A DNA stretch of 8,481 nucleotides from an uncultured Ruminococcus sp. (GTDB lineage: Bacteria; Bacillota; Clostridia; Oscillospirales; CAG-272): contig CACXED010000187.1 in NCBI GenBank assembly GCA_902766575.1, positions 1 to 8,481 on the forward strand. The letters are read 5' to 3'. Below the pieces are notes generated by a model. The model made no database searches. It saw only the letters and a program-made list of their open reading frames with translations, and was not told the DNA's origin. Made by a program: the position numbers and the translations under genes. This document shows, one piece after another, positions 6,900-8,481 of the stretch. Position 1 is the stretch's first letter. Each line of letters begins with the position of its first letter.

Positions 6900-8264
6900 T
6901 CATTTTCCGACGCAGAAGCGATGGAATATGCCGTCGACTATCTCCTCGCTGACCCTGCGGCCGTCGAGCTCGGACAGCTCGGACAGCGCTTCCTCAAGCT
7001 CGAGACCAGCCGTATCGTCGGTCGCGCCCGCTTTCAGCGCTTCGAGCGCCGTCGTTACGAATCCCAGCGCCCTCGTCACCGAAGCGTTCTGCCTTGCGCT
7101 CATGACCACCGCCTGCGAGTCGTAGTCGAGCTTCTCCCCGGCGAAAAGCTCCTCGATCAGCTCTTTCAGTTCCCCGACGCCCTCTCCGGTCTTTGCCGAG
7201 AGCCTGACCGTATGCTCAAAGCCCTCAGGAGCCCGCGCCTGGCCGCCGAGATCGGATTTGTTCATAACGGCTATCTTCACGCCCGGGAGGTCGGAAAGGC
7301 GGCTCAGAAGCGCTCTGTCGCCGTCGTCGGGCTCCTCTGAGCCGTCAAAGACCGCGAGTATCAGTCCCGCGCGTTTCAGCGCCTCAAGCGAGCGCTCCAC
7401 TCCGAGCCGTTCGACCTCGTCGCCGGTCTCTCTGATCCCGGCGGTGTCGACAAGCCTCAGCATGACCCGCCCGAGCCGCACGCTCTCCTCGAGCGTGTCC
7501 CTGGTCGTTCCGGCGATACCGGTCACGATGGCTCTGTCGCGTCCCACAAGGCGGTTGAGCAGCGAGGACTTGCCGGTATTGGGCTTCCCGGCGATGACAG
7601 TGTCTATGCCCTCTGTAAAGGCTCTGACGGCGTCGTAGGAGCTTTTCAGCGCTGAAAGCTCGTCTCTCAGCTCCGAAACCGCGCGGACAAGCTCGCCGCC
7701 GGTCAGCGTCGCCAGATCCTCGTCGGGAAAGTCGATCCCGGCGTAGACGCTCGTCACGATGTTCTTCAGCTTCCCGTAGAGCTCGTCCGCCTTTTTGCGG
7801 AACACTCCCCGCTCCTGTGCCGCGGCGAGCGAGAGCTGCTCGTCGTTCTGCGCGTCGATGAGCATCCCGACCGCCTCGACCTGCGACAGCGAGAGCTTTC
7901 CGGCGGTGAAAGCGCGCCTTGTGAACTCGCCCGGCTCGGCCATCCGCGCTCCGGCTTCAAAGACCGACTCGAGCACCCGCTCGGTCAGAAGTATTCCTCC
8001 GTGACAGCTCAGCTCGGCGACGTCCTCTCCGGTATAGGAGCGCGGCGCGCGAAAGAGCGTGCAGATCCCGTCGTCGATGATCCGTCCGGCCTTCAGTATC
8101 GAGCCGTGGACGGCTGAATTAGCCGGATAATCGCCGAGCGCCTTTCCCGACGCGGGACGGAAAACTCTCCCGGCGACGGAAACAGCGTCGGCTCCGGAGA
8201 TCCTTATCACCGCGACTCCGCCTCTGCCGTAGGGAGTTGAGATCGCGGCTATCGTATCGTTCAT
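6900..8264 (-). CDS. mnmE: tRNA modification GTPase MnmE (TrmE)
   Basis: A 454-residue cytoplasmic GTPase. With MnmG it adds a carboxymethylaminomethyl (or aminomethyl) group to carbon 5 of wobble U34 in tRNAs that read purine-ending codons of split boxes, using methylene-tetrahydrofolate, FAD and K+-activated GTP hydrolysis. The N-terminal folate-binding and dimer domain begins DTIAAISTPYGRGGVAVIRISG (3-24 region). The helical domain surrounds an inserted G domain: G1 AGKPNTGKSS (225-234, with Thr230 where Val is usual), G2 GTTRD (252-256), G3 DTAG (273-276), G4 NKSD (335-338). The protein ends in FCVGK, with the essential Cys451 four residues from the end. AAGGA lies about 11 bases upstream of ATG. 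In most Bacillota the gene precedes mnmG-rsmG-noc on the same strand; here it is downstream and reversed. Confidence 0.96.
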   Translation of the reverse strand: MNDTIAAISTPYGRGGVAVIRISGADAVSVAGRVFRPASGKALGDYPANSAVHGSILKAGRIIDDGICTLFRAPRSYTGEDVAELSCHGGILLTERVLESVFEAGARMAEPGEFTRRAFTAGKLSLSQVEAVGMLIDAQNDEQLSLAAAQERGVFRKKADELYGKLKNIVTSVYAGIDFPDEDLATLTGGELVRAVSELRDELSALKSSYDAVRAFTEGIDTVIAGKPNTGKSSLLNRLVGRDRAIVTGIAGTTRDTLEESVRLGRVMLRLVDTAGIRETGDEVERLGVERSLEALKRAGLILAVFDGSEEPDDGDRALLSRLSDLPGVKIAVMNKSDLGGQARAPEGFEHTVRLSAKTGEGVGELKELIEELFAGEKLDYDSQAVVMSARQNASVTRALGFVTTALEALKAGATDDTAGLELEEALSELSELDGRRVSEEIVDGIFHRFCVGK

Positions 8265-8285
8265 ACTGCAATCATTCCTTTTTCG

Positions 8286-8320
8286 AAAAAACTGCCGCGC
8301 GGGGAGCGCGGCAGCTTTTG
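8286..8320. terminator. Intrinsic terminator just upstream of mnmE
   Basis: CTGCCGCGC (8292-8300) pairs perfectly with GCGCGGCAG (8306-8314) around GGGGA. On the - strand the stem is followed by six T (complement of 8286-8291), a strong terminator for whatever is transcribed leftward from beyond the window. On the + strand CTTTTGTTGTTTTTT follows. It ends about 21 bases before the mnmE ATG. Confidence 0.9.
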
Positions 8321-8329
8321 TTGTTTTTT

Positions 8330-8481
8330 AGGCAATACCGCGCAATTCTAAGTGCGCAGGATGCGCAGGACTTGCTTTGCAAGTCCTCAGATTCTTTCGT
8401 CAGACGATACAAAAATCCGCAGGCAGGGTACCGCCCCTGTCAAGGATTTTTGTGAAGTATGACGGAAAAGATGCAAGTAGA
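8330..8481. repeat. Repeat-rich non-coding segment, possible interspersed element (partial)
   Basis: This stretch has no credible gene. It contains two adjacent copies of TGCGCAGGA (8353-8361, 8362-8370), a perfect 9-bp hairpin AGGACTTGC-TTT-GCAAGTCCT (8367-8387), and a larger nested inverted repeat: CAAAAATCC (8410-8418) with GGATTTTTG (8444-8452), an inner GGCAGGG (8422-8428) with CCCTGTC (8435-8441), and an outer CGTCA (8398-8402) with TGACG (8460-8464). Such dense palindromy suggests a MITE-like element that may begin near GGCAATACCGCGC at 8331. It runs toward or past the window edge, so the right boundary is unknown. Confidence 0.6.

Noticed and set aside
8237..8455. Open frame of 72 codons on the + strand upstream of mnmE
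   Set aside because: It runs through the terminator and the palindromes, has no ribosome binding site and no recognisable protein character.

Overview
The window looks like ordinary chromosome from a moderately GC-rich Bacillota, most likely class Clostridia (Oscillospiraceae/Ruminococcaceae type). The reasons are a Noc paralogue beside parA-parB, strong AAGGAG-type ribosome binding sites, a textbook vegetative promoter and many intrinsic terminators. No phage, IS transposase, CRISPR, defence or biosynthetic locus is visible. The genus is not certain.

Layout. Positions 1-33 hold a probable 3' end of an upstream gene (rsmG would be usual). Positions 36-2984 are the chromosome-segregation block: noc, a perfect 16-bp parS palindrome overlapping the last base of the noc stop, a consensus promoter, parA, a 223-bp spacer filled by two near-identical 90-bp hairpin repeats, and parB. 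serS follows 26 bp after parB. After it come an unrecognised two-helix membrane protein and a membrane-anchored MORN-repeat protein; all run on the + strand and could be one transcript. A long perfect hairpin and a bidirectional terminator close that block. A small RNHCP-type zinc-ribbon gene (- strand) is divergent from a small secreted, membrane-anchored, highly acidic protein (+ strand). The last gene, mnmE, is on the - strand and converges on the acidic-protein gene through a shared terminator. To the right of mnmE there is a terminator hairpin, then a stretch with inverted and tandem repeats that runs to the window edge and looks like a non-coding interspersed element.

How the genes work together. 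ParB loads at parS as a CTP-dependent clamp and ParA acts on it, so origins are organised and separated. Noc, whose DNA-recognition residues differ from those of ParB at the known specificity positions, should bind a different site and keep division off the nucleoid. SerS and MnmE are translation housekeeping enzymes (Ser-tRNA charging; wobble-uridine modification). mnmE normally lies upstream of noc on the same strand in Bacillota; here it is downstream and inverted, so local order has been rearranged.

The most notable points are the tandem hairpin repeats inside the par operon, with parS-like arms; the coiled-coil N-terminus of Noc; the MORN repeats predicted to face outward; the lysine/arginine-free surface protein; and the repeat-rich segment ahead of mnmE. 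I saw no clear undescribed multi-gene system.
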